From Chloroflexota bacterium (GTDB lineage Bacteria; Chloroflexota; UBA5177; JANWHV01), in NCBI GenBank assembly GCA_025450255.1, contig JANWHV010000257.1, positions 1 to 7,952 of the forward strand: a stretch of 7,952 bases of DNA, given 5' to 3'. The position numbers were made by a program, and so were the translations under genes. This document shows positions 6,508 to 7,952 of the stretch, one piece after another (positions within the stretch are counted from its first letter, which is position 1; each line of letters opens with the position of its first letter). The notes beneath the pieces are model-generated. The model ran no database searches. It was not told where the DNA came from and saw only the letters and a list, made by a program, of their open reading frames with translations.

Positions 6508-7575
6508 TCAGCTCAAGCCGCCCGCGCGCGCTCGCCGCACCATTTCATGAAGCACGGGATGGTAGACGCGTTCATAGCCGCCGGCATAACGGATAGCGAC
6601 GCCGCCGAACCCTGCCTTAAAACGGCTAACGCCGGCGAGCGGATCGTCTTCATGGTCGGTATCGGCGATGCCGAACATGTCGTAACGCGCCGCGCCGCGC
6701 GCCTTCGCCCACTGCATCGCCTCCCATTGCAGGGCGTGGTTTGGCATCATGTTCCGGCCCTCGTTTGAGGACGCGCCATACAAATAGGTTGCTTCGCGGC
6801 CAAACTGATGCGTCAATATGCCGGCGAGAAGAGTTTCATCATGCTCGGCTAACAACAGCACGGTATCGCCGGCGAGGTACTGCTGACGCCAGAGGCCGCG
6901 ATAATATTCCACGTCACGGATGGTAAAGTTGTCGCGTTCGCTCGTGGCGCGAAACATCGCGTACCAGCGGGCAAAGTCCTCGTCGCCGTGCGCGGCGCGG
7001 ACACGCACGCCGCGTTTGACGGCGAGCCGCGTGTTATATCGCCACTTCGGCTCCCAGGACGCTTGAATCTCATCGAGGGATGGCGTCAGATCGATCACCC
7101 TTGTGGCGGTGTGCTGCACGGTTGGGGCAGGCTTGAGCCCGAGCCGCGACAGCCGCGCCGCGAGACCCGGATCACGCGCGATCGGCAATTCCCAGGTGAT
7201 GGCGACGGCACGGGTGCGCGCCGCCAGCATATCGAGGGCGCGAATCATCGCCGCCAGCGCTTCGTCCGAGTAATAGTTCAGTAACGGGCCGCGGGGCAGG
7301 TAGCCCACGGTGTATGGGCTGTACGGCAAGCGGCGGAACAACACTTGCGCGAGAGACGGAAGCTCGCCATCGTTGGACGGAACGAGTAATCGGAATGGGG
7401 CCCAGCCGAAATGGCGCTTGAAGCGGCCCCAGTTGGCCGATTGCATGAATCCGCCATGAGGATGCCGCGACACCAACTGGTCCCATCTTTGCGCGTCGCG
7501 AAGCAGGATTATACCGACATCCCTTCCAAGGACGTTCACCACGCGCGGCCGCACGCCTATCCACCCTGACGACAT
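6508..7575 (-). CDS. FemAB family peptidoglycan bridge aminoacyltransferase
   Basis: Members of the FemAB/FemX family use aminoacyl-tRNA to add residues to the peptidoglycan stem peptide (lipid II) and consist of two GNAT-like domains. The protein has 355 residues. Landmarks are GGFMQSANWGRFKRHFGW (41-58), YLPRGPLLNYYSD (92-103), a first-domain strand AITWELP, TATRVIDLTPSLDEI (156-170), WEPKWRYNTRLAVKRGV (174-190, the WRxNxRxAxK family signature), EHDETLLAGILTHQFG (244-259), YLYGASSNEGRNMMPNHALQWEAMQWAKARG (264-294) and YDMFGIADTDHEDDPLAGVSRFKAGFGG (298-325). No signal peptide or membrane span is seen, consistent with cytoplasmic action. The ATG at 7575 lacks a good ribosome binding site. A GTG at 7554 has GGGTGGA just upstream and is a possible alternative. 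This is the first gene of the minus-strand series. Amino-acid specificity cannot be assigned. Confidence 0.92.
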   Translation of the reverse strand: MSSGWIGVRPRVVNVLGRDVGIILLRDAQRWDQLVSRHPHGGFMQSANWGRFKRHFGWAPFRLLVPSNDGELPSLAQVLFRRLPYSPYTVGYLPRGPLLNYYSDEALAAMIRALDMLAARTRAVAITWELPIARDPGLAARLSRLGLKPAPTVQHTATRVIDLTPSLDEIQASWEPKWRYNTRLAVKRGVRVRAAHGDEDFARWYAMFRATSERDNFTIRDVEYYRGLWRQQYLAGDTVLLLAEHDETLLAGILTHQFGREATYLYGASSNEGRNMMPNHALQWEAMQWAKARGAARYDMFGIADTDHEDDPLAGVSRFKAGFGGVAIRYAGGYERVYHPVLHEMVRRARAGGLS

Positions 7576-7736
7576 ACGGAGTTCGCCACGCCTCTCCGGC
7601 GGCCGGATGGACGCCCGGCTACGGGTGTACGGCCCGCGAGGCTATCGACAGCCCGAAACATCGCCGCCGCCAGACGCATTGCGTCCAGTATAGCGAATTT
7701 GGCGCTCGCACCCCCTTCCATATTTTCAAAACTGCG
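7576..7736. other. Divergent intergenic region between femAB-like gene and plus-strand transcript
   Basis: No convincing protein-coding frame is seen here. A 318-base minus-strand frame running from 7936 to 7619 has the composition of a chance frame and overlaps the structured RNA. The region contains a 13-base palindrome TCCGGCGGCCGGA (7595-7607), a minus-strand -10-like TATACT (7692-7687) and, at its right border, the plus-strand promoter. It probably holds the promoters of both divergent transcription units. Confidence 0.6.
7687..7692 (-). promoter_or_regulatory. Possible -10 box for the femAB-led operon
   Basis: The minus strand reads TATACT, five of six matches to the TATAAT consensus, about 112 bases upstream of the femAB-like start. 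No good -35 hexamer is found at 16-18 bases, where the sequence is a run of G on this strand. TTGAAA lies 31 bases away, too far. The element is suggestive only. Confidence 0.3.
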
Positions 7737-7743
7737 TTACAAT
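7715..7743 (+). promoter_or_regulatory. Plus-strand promoter in front of the structured leader RNA
   Basis: The -10 box is TACAAT (7738-7743), one mismatch from consensus. The -35 region at the proper spacing is weak (CTTCCA at 7715-7720 with a 17-base spacer). A start near 7750 would place the first base six nucleotides before the closing helix of the leader structure, which is the geometry expected of a riboswitch leader. Confidence 0.5.
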
Positions 7744-7755
7744 GCAGATGGAGAT

Positions 7756-7907
7756 CACCGTCACCCAGGTTTGTGCCGCACCGCAGTTTGCCGGGTGCGA
7801 ATGGCTTAGGCCGGGTGGCTCTCGGACCCCGGTGTGTTATTGTGAACCTCCGGTGAGGTGAATCCGATTTCACTGCCAACGTAAGTCCACGCTGACTCGC
7901 GACGGTG
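7756..7907 (+). ncRNA. Structured leader RNA, possible ydaO/yuaA (c-di-AMP) riboswitch
   Basis: A perfect 7-bp helix CACCGTC/GACGGTG (7756-7762 with 7901-7907) closes a 152-base domain. Inside are a hairpin CGCACC/GGTGCG (7777-7782 with 7794-7799), a hairpin CCGGGT/ACCC(C)GG (7811-7832, one bulged C), and a tetraloop hairpin ACCTC-CGGT-GAGGT (7846-7859) followed at once by GAATCC. Before the closing arm stands GCTGACTCG. In the ydaO/yuaA class, known for c-di-AMP sensing upstream of cell-wall hydrolase and ion-transport genes, the matching elements are GGGGAACC..GGGGTGAATC and GCTAACCTCGTAGGC just before the 3' arm of P1. The match in order is good, but several conserved positions differ (GTGAACC rather than GGGGAACC, GCTGACTCG rather than GCTAACCTCG), and the insertion before the tetraloop hairpin is long. 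A covariance-model search would settle it. The controlled gene lies beyond the window. Another structured leader is the main alternative. Confidence 0.45.
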
Positions 7908-7950
7908 TGGCCGGCGGGTATGCACTGTATTGGCACCGCGTGATCGCGAG
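7896..7950 (+). promoter_or_regulatory. Possible expression platform of the leader RNA
   Basis: CTCGCGA (7896-7902) at the 3' edge of the leader domain is exactly complementary to TCGCGAG (7944-7950). TGCCAA (7874-7879) is also complementary to TTGGCA (7930-7935). These pairings would use bases of the domain's 3' segment, so they could compete with the closing helix. The window ends at 7952, before a terminator or start codon could be seen. Confidence 0.3.
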
Positions 7951-7952
7951 CA

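Noticed and set aside
7619..7936. Minus-strand open frame of 105 codons at the right edge
   Set aside because: It overlaps the plus-strand promoter and structured leader. The protein looks random (Arg, Cys and Trp scattered, no motif).
7750..7952. Cobalamin riboswitch
   Set aside because: CCGGTGA..AATCCG..CACTGCC is reminiscent of the cobalamin core, but the AGGGAA element and the B12-box (AGCCAGGAGACCTGCC-like) are missing.
7790..7952. Large bacterial SRP RNA
   Set aside because: TTAGGCCGGGTGGC and GAATCC resemble the Alu domain, but the UGUA turn is not at the right place, helix spacing is wrong, and the diagnostic GGTCCGGAAGGAAGC apical loop is not in the window.

Overview
The window is GC-rich bacterial chromosomal DNA. 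Eight codirectional genes fill the minus strand almost completely. A roughly 375-base region at the right edge separates them from a plus-strand transcript that leaves the window. The gene set is ordinary housekeeping: a FemAB-type aminoacyltransferase, a WalJ/YycJ-type metallo-beta-lactamase-fold hydrolase, succinyl-CoA ligase beta, dephospho-CoA kinase, GreA, a large six-hairpin glycosidase and a histidine phosphatase. No insertion sequence, CRISPR array, tRNA or rRNA is visible. The FemAB and WalJ homologues, and the overall protein style, suggest a Gram-positive-like or Chloroflexota-type organism. This placement is an inference from protein character, not from a marker gene.

Read in the direction of transcription (high to low coordinates), the minus-strand order is: femAB-like (7575-6508), MBL-fold hydrolase (6398-5571), sucC (5557-4433), a small acidic protein of unknown function (4389-4150), coaE (4120-3488), greA (3476-3015), glycosidase (2918-684) and histidine phosphatase (660-25). 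Gaps are mostly 10-40 bases. Larger gaps appear only in front of the MBL gene (109 bases) and the glycosidase (96 bases), because ribosome binding sites support internal starts there. No convincing intrinsic terminator interrupts the series, so it may be one operon or a few overlapping units. The genes do not form one pathway. They touch cell-wall synthesis, central carbon metabolism, CoA synthesis, transcript elongation and carbohydrate breakdown. sucC stands here without its partner sucD.

The most interesting part is the right edge (about 7737-7952). A good plus-strand -10 box (TACAAT) is followed six bases after the predicted transcription start by one arm of a perfect 7-bp helix, CACCGTC/GACGGTG (7756-7762 with 7901-7907). 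That helix encloses several hairpins. One has the form ACC..GGT followed directly by GAATC, and a 3' segment reads GCTGACTCG just before the closing helix arm. This arrangement resembles the ydaO/yuaA (cyclic di-AMP) riboswitch. A downstream segment (7944-7950) can pair with the 3' side of the aptamer, as an expression platform would. The controlled gene lies beyond the window, so the identification is tentative. I did not find a clearly new biological system.
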